Shown piece after piece: positions 32,335 to 40,596 of a stretch of DNA of 56,995 bases. Under the pieces are notes generated by a model. The model was not told the origin of the DNA. It saw nothing but the letters and a program-made list of their open reading frames with translations, and did no database searches. Numbering within the stretch: the first letter of the stretch is position 1; every line of letters starts with the position of its first letter. A program made the position numbers and the translations under genes. Source of the stretch: Xenorhabdus hominickii (lineage in GTDB: Bacteria > Pseudomonadota > Gammaproteobacteria > Enterobacterales > Enterobacteriaceae); the NCBI RefSeq assembly GCF_002632725.1, contig NZ_NJAI01000012.1:1-56995 (forward strand), read 5' to 3'.

Positions 32335-33022
32335 TTAGCACTCTCCCCTATTGGAAATATTGTTTCGGCAGAATAACAAAACTTTTCTTTGGGATTTAAA
32401 TTGAAAATTGCTAGTTTTTTAGCGGGTTGCGGGGATTGAAAAATAATTATATTTAAATTTAAGGTGCGGTGTTTTTTATTAAAAAATAAGTCGCTGGATT
32501 TATTAGGCTATTTTCTTTACTCATCATTTTAATGATCTGATGATAAAATATCATTTACAGGTTTTTTGTTGATTAAATAAATTATTAATTTATATTTCCT
32601 GGTTTTAATTGATAATATTTAATTGATTTTCTTAAAAAGAAAAGATAATCTTGGGTGGTTTATTTCTGTTAACTTTTGCTTGGTTTGCTGTTAGCTGAAA
32701 AAATGTAGCGGTCACGTTAAAATATCCTTGTTAGCGTTAAGTGAGTCCTTTTTTTAAAAGGGCAATAGCACGAAAGCCAATCTCATCATTGGCTTTTTTG
32801 TTTTTATCTACTCCCCCTCTTTTCCTGTTATTCAATTCACACATTTATCATACAAAACAGGTCAAATTATGTTCGTGCTGTCGTTTATTTTGATAAGATG
32901 GCAAGTTGATTATTTGTTATCCATAATGACCCGTGTCATCAGCAAAAAATAATCGGTCTTTTCTTGTCTATTTTGAAATAGGCGAGTGAATTAACGACGA
33001 AAATTAAGACGAATCTGTTTCT
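32335..33022. other. Long AT-rich gap between lysis and tail-fibre genes
   Basis: About 690 bp. In P1 the cin invertase gene stands in this region, but no invertase frame is found. The tract 32400-32660 is very AT-rich without a frame. A + strand Rho-independent terminator lies at 32775-32804 although no + strand gene precedes it. A short transcript is possible at about 32700-32800. The promoter for the lysis operon should also be here. Confidence 0.45.
32775..32804 (+). terminator. Terminator-like hairpin, possibly of a small RNA
   Basis: AGCCAA and TTGGCT pair around an eight-base loop, followed by six T and then more T-rich sequence. It points rightward without a rightward gene before it, so a small RNA from about 32700 is possible. 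Confidence 0.55.
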
Positions 33023-33486
33023 TTATAACCTTGTTAATCTCCAATGACGAGGAAAATTCTCGTCTGAGGACTGAAAGAGCATATTAATAATAACCTCACC
33101 ATTTCTTCTACCATTATAAGCTAAATAGTTATGATCCCCTCTGCTGACATTTCCGCTGCTTGTATTCCAACTAAGGCCAAAATGAGCTTCTTTATACTCA
33201 GTTTTTCTAAAGAGATAGCTAGTTCGATTTGAACCAAAACTGTAATTTCGAAAGGCGGATAATCTCATTCCGCTCACCGTATTGCTGGCGGCATTCTTAG
33301 CTTCATTGACACGGCCATCGACCTCGCCCCGACTGTAGGTTTCCCCTTTACTGTAGGTTTCGCCCTTGCTGTAGGCGCCGACATCCCCCGCGCTCAGCCA
33401 GACATCCCCCCCCAGCATCTGGCCGTTGACTCTGCGCCCGTAAGGGACGGCATTTTGGGCCTGCTGGCGGGTTTCCGCTAAACCAA
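33023..33486 (-). pseudogene. Silent alternative tail-fibre C-terminal cassette
   Basis: From the 126-bp sequence shared with the main fibre gene (GLAETRQQAQNAVPYGRR to VGAYSKGE) the frame continues with two repeated KGETYSKGETYSRGEVDGRV units, then a unique tip (YSFGSNRTSYLFRKTEYKEAHFGLSWNTSSG). It has no proper start; the 20 residues before GLAETRQQ in the longest frame are unrelated to the fibre. It is an alternative receptor-binding tip like P1 Sv', but lies in the same orientation as the active gene. Confidence 0.75.
33361..33486. repeat. 126-bp exact direct repeat, copy in silent cassette
   Basis: Identical to 34441-34566 over 126 bases in the same orientation. Identity stops at its right edge exactly after the AAACCAA crossover-core sequence. 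Homologous recombination between copies would fuse the alternate tip to the main fibre and delete 1.08 kb. Confidence 0.95.
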
Positions 33487-33613
33487 CCTTTGCTACAATA
33501 CAATACTTGATAAACGGTAACTGGGTTAATGTAGCAGATAACATCTAAATTAAGTTATAAAACAAACTTACTTAGTTTAAAAGCTAAAGATGGGGCCTTC
33601 AGCCCCACTGGTA

Positions 33614-34129
33614 TTACTCTGGTTGTTCCGGCCATTGGATATCAGGCGCTGTTGATGTGTCCACAGCCTCAACAGTGTCCACATAGTCCAGCCAGTGATT
33701 TAATTTCTGACGCTCAGTTTCAGAGATTCTCCCCATTAGTAATTTGGTGTGTAACATCTGCATCTGTTTCTGGGCATCAGAAATCAATATCAGTTTGATT
33801 CGATTTGCTTCTAACTGCGCCTCTTGCGCTAATATTTTGGCATCTTTTTTAATTAATTTTCCATTTACAACATGGCATTGAGTTATATCTAATTCTTCAT
33901 CAAATTCTGTTTCCAGCACACTGGCGTTGTAAGGACATAGCCGGGATACATCTTTTGATGTCCTGATTATGCTTCCGTCCGCATAGTATTCCACTTTCAG
34001 CGTGTCTTCTCGATATTTTTTCTGGCATTCATACCAGTCCTGACCGTCATCCGAAATCAGATAAATCACATTTTCACCGAATTTAAGATTATCCGGTTTA
34101 TATTCCTTGAAGTTTTTTATATTAATCAT
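33614..34129 (-). CDS. Tail-fibre assembly chaperone (P1 U-like)
   Basis: A 171-residue protein of the Caudo_TAP/tail-fibre assembly type, with KFGENVIYLISDDGQDWYECQKKY, IIRTSKDVSRLCPYNASVLETE, QKQMQMLHTKLLMGRISETERQKLNHWLDYVDTVEAV and a final PDIQWPEQPE. These proteins (GpU, GpG of P2, T4 gp38 type) help fold the fibre tip, and are specific for it. It follows the active fibre gene by four bases, like P1 S-U. Confidence 0.88.
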   Translation of the reverse strand: MINIKNFKEYKPDNLKFGENVIYLISDDGQDWYECQKKYREDTLKVEYYADGSIIRTSKDVSRLCPYNASVLETEFDEELDITQCHVVNGKLIKKDAKILAQEAQLEANRIKLILISDAQKQMQMLHTKLLMGRISETERQKLNHWLDYVDTVEAVDTSTAPDIQWPEQPE

Positions 34130-34132
34130 CCA

Positions 34133-36277
34133 TTATTTCTCAATATATTCTTGTATACCATACGTATGAGGGATTACGCGTAGCCTGTAATTATCATTTA
34201 TATTTACCCAAATACCATTTTTAAAATATTGTATTGTGGTAAAATGCTTAGTATCCCAATCCTTACCAATACCTTCTCCGGCAAAGTCAATATCAATTAG
34301 AAATTCCCCTCCTTGTCGTGTTGTCGTGTTTCCTTTGTTCCAACCACCACTACGATAGGAAACTCTGGGTTTTGAGAATCTCATATCTCCTACAACATTA
34401 TGAACTAAATTTTTAGCCTCATTGATTCGGCTTTCCACCTCGCCCTTGCTGTAGGCGCCGACATCCCCCGCGCTCAGCCAGACATCCCCCCCCAGCATCT
34501 GGCCGTTGACTCTGCGCCCGTAAGGGACGGCATTTTGGGCCTGCTGGCGGGTTTCCGCTAAACCAAGGTTATAAAGAAAAGCCTCTTTGTCGGGAATGTC
34601 TGCACCATTCTTTGATTTTTCGAGACGACTGTTGGCGTTATGGTTGGCATTGTTCGCTGCTGTTTGTGCATTGTTGGCGACGTTTCTGACATCATTGACT
34701 CGGCCATCGATTTCGCTGCGGCTGTACGTCTCGCCTTTACTGTAGGCGCCGACTTCACCGGCAGTCAGCGCAATATCGCCGGCCAGTGGTTTGCCGTTCA
34801 CTTTGCGGTCAGCAGGGACACGGCCATTGGCGTTGTTGCTGGCATTGTTGGCGACGTTTCTGACGTCATTGACTCGGCCATCGATTTCGCCGCGGCTGTA
34901 CGTCTCGCCTTTACTGTAGGCGCCGACCTCACCGGCAGTCAGCGCAATATCGCCAGACAACGGCTTACCGTTCACTTTGCGGTCAGCGGGGACACGACCA
35001 TTGGCGTTGTTGTTGGCATTGTTGGCGACGTTTCTGACGTCATTGACTCGGCCATCGATTTCGCCTCGGCTGTACGTCTCGCCTTTACTGTAGGCGCCGA
35101 CCTCACCGGCAGTCAGCGCAATATCGCCAGACAACGGCTTACCGTTCACTTTGCGGTCAGCGGGAACACGACCATTGGCGTTGTTGTTGGCATTGTTGGC
35201 GGCAGTCTGGGCCGCGTTTGCCTGTGCCCTGGTATCATTGATGTGCTGGTCAGTTTCGGCTCGGCTGTACGCGCCGACCTCGGCGGCAGTAGGTTTCGTT
35301 GTGGATGAATAGACGGCATTCCAACCGATCCATTCCGTACCATTATCCCACGATTGCCGTACCGCGACCTGGCCGTTATGGGCGGTGTAACGTTGGGCAA
35401 TTACGCCATTGCTATTATGCACTTCCAAAATACCGTAACCGTAAAACCCTGCGGGGGCATCGGCTACAGCGGCAATATTTTTAATCTCGACCTTATAAAA
35501 ACCGCTCGATAAACAATGTTGAAATTTTCCCGTCTCATCAAGAGATGCGATTTCCTGTTTTGACATTTTTCCCGATAACGCATGGTTCATCGTTTCGGCA
35601 AAGTTTTTGTTACCGTCAAGCGACGTTGCCAGCTGACCGATAGTGTTTAAACCCTGCGGGGCGTTATCAAGTAAGGTTTTCCTGAGACGATTGACGGCCT
35701 TGGGATTGGCAGCAATCCCTTCTTCATCACTGTCGATCTTTTCACTTAAGGTGATCCCCACGGTTTGAGCCAGGCGATGTGAGGTGTCAATCATCGCCTC
35801 TGTAATCGCTTTAGCGTCCATAGGAACGTTAACACGGCACAATTCTAACTGATTGCCTGATATGCCCTGAGAAACGTCCACAACGACGATATGGGCCGCT
35901 TTAATCGTGGAGGCTGAATCCACCTGGTTAGTGACTTTGCCAAATTCAAAATTGGCTTCAAGCGCAATGATGCTGGTTTTGCTGGCCGGAACCGGCACCA
36001 TGACCTCTTTCACCTGTTGAATGGAAATCTGGTTTTTTCCGACGTTGATAGAGGCTGCGCCCTGCCCGTCTTGCTCTGAGGATGAGGTGATCAGCACTGA
36101 CAGGCCGGTGCCTGCTTTCGGCTGAAAACCGGTATAAATGCCCGCTCTTAAGATCCCCTTCAATTTCCGGTTTAAGGCGCTTGAAGTGTAGGGTTCCAAA
36201 TATTGAATATCGGCTAACAGCGGTAGGGCATCCCTGTTACTGGATAGCACGGCTGCTTCGTTGATCACCTGAGACAT
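34133..36277 (-). CDS. Tail fibre protein (P1 S-like)
   Basis: The 714-residue protein has an N-terminal tail-attachment region (INEAAVLSSNRDALPLLADI with AGIYTGFQPKAGTGLSV), a central shaft of three 58-residue repeats (VPADRKVNGKPLSGDIALTAGEVGAYSKGETYSR), a segment shared with the silent cassette, and a unique tip ending VIPHTYGIQEYIEK. KPLSGDITLTAGDVGA-type repeats are typical of P1/P2/Mu fibres. It binds the host surface receptor. The gene starts one base from the R-like gene stop. Confidence 0.9.
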   Translation of the reverse strand: MSQVINEAAVLSSNRDALPLLADIQYLEPYTSSALNRKLKGILRAGIYTGFQPKAGTGLSVLITSSSEQDGQGAASINVGKNQISIQQVKEVMVPVPASKTSIIALEANFEFGKVTNQVDSASTIKAAHIVVVDVSQGISGNQLELCRVNVPMDAKAITEAMIDTSHRLAQTVGITLSEKIDSDEEGIAANPKAVNRLRKTLLDNAPQGLNTIGQLATSLDGNKNFAETMNHALSGKMSKQEIASLDETGKFQHCLSSGFYKVEIKNIAAVADAPAGFYGYGILEVHNSNGVIAQRYTAHNGQVAVRQSWDNGTEWIGWNAVYSSTTKPTAAEVGAYSRAETDQHINDTRAQANAAQTAANNANNNANGRVPADRKVNGKPLSGDIALTAGEVGAYSKGETYSRGEIDGRVNDVRNVANNANNNANGRVPADRKVNGKPLSGDIALTAGEVGAYSKGETYSRGEIDGRVNDVRNVANNASNNANGRVPADRKVNGKPLAGDIALTAGEVGAYSKGETYSRSEIDGRVNDVRNVANNAQTAANNANHNANSRLEKSKNGADIPDKEAFLYNLGLAETRQQAQNAVPYGRRVNGQMLGGDVWLSAGDVGAYSKGEVESRINEAKNLVHNVVGDMRFSKPRVSYRSGGWNKGNTTTRQGGEFLIDIDFAGEGIGKDWDTKHFTTIQYFKNGIWVNINDNYRLRVIPHTYGIQEYIEK
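34441..34566. repeat. 126-bp exact direct repeat, copy in active fibre gene
   Basis: Identical to 33361-33486. Codes for GLAETRQQAQNAVPYGRRV and the following shaft unit. In the coding direction its first bases are half of the dix-like site, so all sequence downstream of the site is shared for 126 bp before the tips diverge. Confidence 0.95.
34553..34578. other. Cin/Gin/Hin-type crossover (dix-like) site
   Basis: A 26-bp site centred on AA at 34565-34566: half-sites TTCCGCTAAACC and, reversed, TTCTTTATAACC. hix/cix/gix sites have 12-bp halves ending AACC around a two-base core, commonly AA. The 126-bp repeat identity ends exactly at this core, which is the footprint expected from a serine-invertase strand exchange. 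The matching site in the silent cassette retains only one good half. Confidence 0.6.
34741..35262. repeat. 174-bp tandem repeats encoding fibre shaft
   Basis: Three near-identical copies start at 34741, 34915 and 35089, spaced exactly 174 bp (58 codons). Each encodes a RVPADRKVNGKPLSGDIA unit followed by EVGAYSKGET and a heptad-like Asn-rich linker. Copy-number change would alter fibre length. Confidence 0.92.
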
Positions 36278-36726
36278 TAGGCCACCTTTTGCTCAATAGT
36301 CATGAGTGCGGTAAATAATTTGCCCTTATGCAGCGTGTCTTGTTGACAACACAACACGCCGAAAATATTGCCTTTATTATCCACCAGCGCCAGTGTGTTA
36401 AAGTCAAACGCCGTATCTTCAGGCAGATCGGATTCCGGGAGCGTGGCATTGATTGAAATGGTGCTGCCGTTGACGGTACAAATCAGTGAGCATTCCGCGA
36501 ATTTCTTTAACAGATCGGTATTGGCGAAATCCAGCGGAATATCGGCAATGTCCCAGCCGCCGGTCGGGTTGGCGGTGACAAGGGATGACATGCCAAACCA
36601 GCCTTTGGTAATCAGAAACTGGCCGTTAACCCCGATGGCGGATTCCGCACGGCGACTGTAGTAATAGTTCAGTAATTGACCTTTGTAGAGTTTTCCGTTT
36701 GATACGGACGCGAGAGCATCTGCCAT
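36277..36726 (-). CDS. Tail-fibre base/connector protein (P1 R-like)
   Basis: A 149-residue protein beginning MADALASVSNGKLYKGQLLNYYYSRRAESAIG, with a strand-rich body and KLFTALMTIEQKVA at the end. It is the first gene of the operon with a late-promoter motif 31 bases upstream. In P1, gene R precedes S and codes for a tail-fibre or baseplate structural protein. Assignment by order. Confidence 0.6.
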   Translation of the reverse strand: MADALASVSNGKLYKGQLLNYYYSRRAESAIGVNGQFLITKGWFGMSSLVTANPTGGWDIADIPLDFANTDLLKKFAECSLICTVNGSTISINATLPESDLPEDTAFDFNTLALVDNKGNIFGVLCCQQDTLHKGKLFTALMTIEQKVA

Positions 36727-36756
36727 AAAACAACCTCATTCTGTGTATTTTATGGC

Positions 36757-36775
36757 AGTGTATTCGAACTACAAT
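36757..36775 (-). promoter_or_regulatory. Putative late promoter of the tail-fibre operon
   Basis: On the minus strand: ATTGTAGTT, four bases (CGAA), then TACACT as -10. The same ATTGTAGTT-N4-TAxxCT arrangement lies upstream of the capsid gene (53188-53206). The 9-bp element falls about -25 to -17, close to where P1 late activator Lpa binds (around -22). Confidence 0.55.
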
Positions 36776-36798
36776 TTCTCTATGAACTCCTGTGTAGG

Positions 36799-38820
36799 CT
36801 AGATAAAGACGATCTTCAGGATGTCGTGAAATGAATGCAGACCGTCATGCGGCAGATGTACTTCCGTTGCCCCCAACGGGAATTCATAGCGATTCATTTT
36901 TCCGTCTGAATAACTCACCAGACAGCCCCGCTGTCCGGTGGTTTCAAGCATGATCCGCCCGGCTTCTTCCCGGAGACGGGGATCACCCCTCAAGACCGGT
37001 GATGCAAGCACATTCACATCCAGCGCCCACATATCCAGTGGCACTTCATCCATGTTCAGATACGTGGTGTGGGGTTTGAATTCGACGGGAGCCATATGGG
37101 ATGAGAGTTCTGCGCCGACCTGCATGTTATTCACTGTATCGCGTTTTTCCGACAGGGCACTGACACGGACTTTTTCCGTGGTCGATTCAAAACGCAGGCG
37201 GTGGCGGCGCTCATGCAGTTGAGCGGTATAGAACAGGCGGATTTCCGCCCTACTCAGGCGGGTCAACGCTTTAAACTCGACGGGCGCTATGGGGGATGAA
37301 AACCCTGAGCTGAAACGGATGCGTTCGACGGCTTCCCGTTTTTCCGGTAGGGCACTGACTCGGACGTGTTCCGTTGTCCGTTCAAGGTGAACCGACGCCC
37401 GTTTATCCTGTAGCTGGGCGGTGTAGAAAATGCGGATTTCCGTCATATTCAGGCGGGTAACGGCGTTAAATTTGACGGGCGCAAGATGCGCGGCCAGCCC
37501 CGTGCTCAAACGGATGCGTTCAACGGCTGTCTGTTTTTCCAATATTGCGCTGATACGTACCTGCTCAGCCAGCTGATCCAGTCGTGTGGCATCACTGTTA
37601 TCTTCCAGCTGAATATGAGCGTCGAGCCGGATGTCAGCGCGTTGCCTGTTCAGCGTGTCGGTTTTTTCCGGTATAGCGCGGATACTGACCTGCTCGGTTG
37701 TCTGTTTCAGCTGAAGGGTGTCGGGGTGTTCCGCCAGTGGCACGTCATACAGAATGAATTCCGGTATCACACAATAGGTAATTTTTTCTATCAGGGGAAT
37801 TTTTTCAACCGGAATAGGTAAAAAGGCTTTTTTCGCCCATGAAGGGAATGAATAGCGTTTGATGTCCTCCCCTTTCAGTGACACTAAACACCCGTAATGG
37901 CCTTCCGTCGAGATCCAGATTTGATTCTCGACAAGCGTCAATCGCGGATCATTTTGTGTGCCCAAAGGCACCGGAATAATGGGCGGGGTATGGTGTAAGT
38001 CCAGCGCCCACGCATCAAGGGGCATGTCGTCAAAACGATAAGTGTGCTGTTTCAGTGGCCGGATAATGGCCCGGATGACCTGATTGGGCAGTGTTAACTG
38101 ACGGGTTGCCCCTGACAAGGTATTTTCGACATCCTGAAGTTTAAATTGAGCATCGATGAAGAGACGGGTTTGTTTCAGTATCAGTAATTCGGCTTCTTCC
38201 GTGATGGTGAAGTAGAAAAAGAAGTGAAAGCCGTTATACACGATTTCCAACGGGATCAGCGGGGCAATGACCTGATCAAACTGTTTTGTTAGCCTGCTGA
38301 ACAGCTTGGCCTGTTCTTTGTAGCCGTATTTTTCATACAGCGTGTTCAGCGATAACTGGATGACGCCGCGTGAGGTCAGAAAAAACTCGCCGTAGCGTGA
38401 TTTAGCCGTTTCCACCAGCTCATGAGGCAAGAAGACGGTGCCGTAGGGAAAATGCGCCTGATCCACGGGTGCCCATAACGGCGACCATTTGGCGGGCAGG
38501 TTGTTAAATTCCCGCCAGAAGGTGGCGGAAATCGGCCGTTCCGTCCCTTTAAAATGGATCTCATCCAGACGCTGAGAAAGTAACACGGGTTTACTTTTCT
38601 CGCGTTCTGTCCGGATAATAAAAAATTTCCCCAGTTCCGCGATGCGCTTATCCAGATCTTCAGGGTGCATGGTAAAGATCGATTTCCGATGGGAAATGCG
38701 TTCCAACAAGGGTTCCACCGTTTCTTCCAAAACGGCTTGCAAGCTGTCCGTAAACTCACACCACAGGGTTGATTTCTGTTTTTCGGGGGTCAGCCTGTGT
38801 TTCAACCAATCTTTAATCAT
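36799..38820 (-). CDS. Baseplate/tail protein (P1 gp16 position) with internal repeats
   Basis: The 673-residue protein starts MIKDWLKHRLTPEKQKSTLWCEF with a tail-protein-I-like N-terminus. Its second half contains at least three 65-residue repeats (VRISAILEKQTAVERIRLSTG, APVKFNAVTRLNMTEIRIFYTAQL). Two DDMPLDAWALDL/DEVPLDMWALDV motifs with following GDPRL...GRIMLETTG-RGCLVS blocks bracket them. It follows the baseplate J gene by nine bases, where tail protein I / P1 gene 16 lies. P1 gp16 is a baseplate or tail-fibre protein required for infectivity. Confidence 0.65.
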   Translation of the reverse strand: MIKDWLKHRLTPEKQKSTLWCEFTDSLQAVLEETVEPLLERISHRKSIFTMHPEDLDKRIAELGKFFIIRTEREKSKPVLLSQRLDEIHFKGTERPISATFWREFNNLPAKWSPLWAPVDQAHFPYGTVFLPHELVETAKSRYGEFFLTSRGVIQLSLNTLYEKYGYKEQAKLFSRLTKQFDQVIAPLIPLEIVYNGFHFFFYFTITEEAELLILKQTRLFIDAQFKLQDVENTLSGATRQLTLPNQVIRAIIRPLKQHTYRFDDMPLDAWALDLHHTPPIIPVPLGTQNDPRLTLVENQIWISTEGHYGCLVSLKGEDIKRYSFPSWAKKAFLPIPVEKIPLIEKITYCVIPEFILYDVPLAEHPDTLQLKQTTEQVSIRAIPEKTDTLNRQRADIRLDAHIQLEDNSDATRLDQLAEQVRISAILEKQTAVERIRLSTGLAAHLAPVKFNAVTRLNMTEIRIFYTAQLQDKRASVHLERTTEHVRVSALPEKREAVERIRFSSGFSSPIAPVEFKALTRLSRAEIRLFYTAQLHERRHRLRFESTTEKVRVSALSEKRDTVNNMQVGAELSSHMAPVEFKPHTTYLNMDEVPLDMWALDVNVLASPVLRGDPRLREEAGRIMLETTGQRGCLVSYSDGKMNRYEFPLGATEVHLPHDGLHSFHDILKIVFI

Positions 38821-38828
38821 GTCCGGCC

Positions 38829-40241
38829 TTAATAAGATATTTCGAACACTGAACGCTCAGTATCGAGATAGATAAAATCATTCAGCTGTTTTGCTTCTGT
38901 CATGCCGATCACCTCAATCTTGAATTCCGCCAGTATCCCCAGCGATTCAACGCAGGCCCACAGGTTATTGACGCGGATCTGTTCAAAATCACCGGTGCTG
39001 TTCGAGTCAAAACTCGTTGCATCACGCCCGAACTGGTGATTGAGCCGATCACGGATTTGGGTTTTTGCCTCGGAGATAATGACGTTTTTGACCGCAATTC
39101 CCGTCAGTTTGATGGTGAAGGGCAATTCGTGCGAATCGACATAAACAAATTTTTTATTCAGCGCATTCGGAATCGATTCTACGGCACCTAAAATTTCTTT
39201 TTTCAGGGCTGCTTGTGGGGATTGGGGTTTGTGACCACAAATGAAAATCGCATTAATGTTATTCAGATCTTTAATGCCGGTGGATTTCTCCTGCTGCTGT
39301 TCGCCCCAGACGTTAATCCATGACGTCCCGACAATTTTGGACTTCAGATAAAACTTATAGTCACCGCCCCACACCACTTGATCGTCATAGGCGATATAGT
39401 ATTGCGCCCGGTTTCGGATTTCTTCCGTTGTCTCGCTACCGGCTCCCCCTGTGATGGGCGTGGTGGTGATAATCTCCAGACTGTTGGTGTAAGGGGAAAA
39501 CGTATTAGACGGGATCAGTTTTTGCCCTTCTACCAGCGTGATATCGCCCGCGCTGCACCAGACGTGAATAGTAATAATGCTGCCTTCCGGCGGTTTTTTG
39601 CCGATAGAGCCATCCCCGAAACGGATACCTAACTGTTCAGTCGGTTTGTAAAACAGGACGTAGTTTTGGCTGATTTCGGTGGCAAGACGAAATTGCGGGT
39701 TTTCCTCCCAGCGTTCTTCTACACCCTCCACCGTGATGTAAACATCGACCTTGACGCATTCGGCGGTCAGATCCTTGGGCAGCGTCACGGACAGAAAGTC
39801 CTCTTCCAGCTGCACTATCTTGGTGACTTTGACAATCTCCATCTGCCTGATATTGACGTCTTTCACCGTTTCCCCGGCCGGAATATCCAGCACGTCCATA
39901 ATCATATAGGGATACTGCTGATCGGAGAGGTAAGTTGAGAATGCCGGTAACTGAATGCGCTGGTTTGTCTTATTATGTACGGCGGCTAACCCGTGGCTGG
40001 GGATAATCAATCGACCGACATAGCCTTTGTCTTCTGCGGCGGCCAGAATGGATGAGCGTTTAGTGGCGGTGGAAATAAACCCTTCCGCTAAAGCACGTTC
40101 AGCGAACGTTTGCGCGTAGTAAATGACCTGAGTCCCAAAAATCGCCATCATTTTGACAAATTGGCTGTTAGTAAAACGCGCCCACCAGCTATTCTTCTGC
40201 AATGTTTCATTAAATTTGTCGAGTAAATCCTGCGTCCTCAT
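38829..40241 (-). CDS. Baseplate J-like protein (P1 BplA-like)
   Basis: The start at 40241 overlaps the upstream stop as ATGA and removes 31 implausible residues. The 470-residue protein has the baseplate-J signature: TATKRSSILAAAEDKGYVGR, GLRFGDG-type IRFGDGSIGKKPPEGS, and TTTPITGGAGSETTEEIRNRAQYYIAYDDQVVWGGDYKFYLKSKI. It forms part of the baseplate wedge, with the gp25-like gene next to it. Confidence 0.9.
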   Translation of the reverse strand: MRTQDLLDKFNETLQKNSWWARFTNSQFVKMMAIFGTQVIYYAQTFAERALAEGFISTATKRSSILAAAEDKGYVGRLIIPSHGLAAVHNKTNQRIQLPAFSTYLSDQQYPYMIMDVLDIPAGETVKDVNIRQMEIVKVTKIVQLEEDFLSVTLPKDLTAECVKVDVYITVEGVEERWEENPQFRLATEISQNYVLFYKPTEQLGIRFGDGSIGKKPPEGSIITIHVWCSAGDITLVEGQKLIPSNTFSPYTNSLEIITTTPITGGAGSETTEEIRNRAQYYIAYDDQVVWGGDYKFYLKSKIVGTSWINVWGEQQQEKSTGIKDLNNINAIFICGHKPQSPQAALKKEILGAVESIPNALNKKFVYVDSHELPFTIKLTGIAVKNVIISEAKTQIRDRLNHQFGRDATSFDSNSTGDFEQIRVNNLWACVESLGILAEFKIEVIGMTEAKQLNDFIYLDTERSVFEISY

Positions 40242-40594
40242 GAATCCCCCTTTTGAAGTCCGATGGTGACTGTACCTGTTTGTATTTGGAAGGTGATGAC
40301 ATACATATCGATGGCATCGTTGGCGGGTGTACAACGTATCCCTGACAGACTGATCTCAGGGATGTCGGTCCGTAATTTCGAGATCAACCGGTTCTCAATG
40401 AAAACGGCCACCAGCTGGTTGGTGGGTTCATGTTTGAATTCCACTAAGGGATTACCCCACTCCGGTAAGCCGTAAATACTGCCAAGGGGGGTACGAAGCC
40501 ATTCCTCCAATCGTGCGGGCAAGGCTTCGCTTTCCCCTGACTTGAGGGTTAAGCCCCCGGCATTGATACGGAGTAAGCAGTCGATTTCATTCAT
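40238..40594 (-). CDS. gp25-like baseplate wedge protein (P1 PmgA position)
   Basis: 118 residues with PLGSIYGLPEWGNPLVEFKHEPTNQLVAVFIENRLISKLRTDIPEISLSGIRC. This is the gpW/gp25 family pattern (RTPxGxR/xxxPEYGxxL, then helix and D/E-P-I/R). It links sheath and wedge in contractile tails. The stop overlaps the start of the baseplate J gene, and the gene follows the tape-measure stop by two bases. Confidence 0.85.
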   Translation of the reverse strand: MNEIDCLLRINAGGLTLKSGESEALPARLEEWLRTPLGSIYGLPEWGNPLVEFKHEPTNQLVAVFIENRLISKLRTDIPEISLSGIRCTPANDAIDMYVITFQIQTGTVTIGLQKGDS

Positions 40595-40596
40595 CT

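Noticed and set aside
34441..34566. Invertible segment in the P1 sense between the two fibre repeats
   Set aside because: The repeats are direct, so recombination would delete, not invert, the segment. It is kept only as a dix-like relic in the findings.
34640..35308. Plus-strand 222-aa ORF with repeats across the fibre gene
   Set aside because: Shadow of the 174-bp fibre shaft repeats. No start signal, composition dictated by the real gene.
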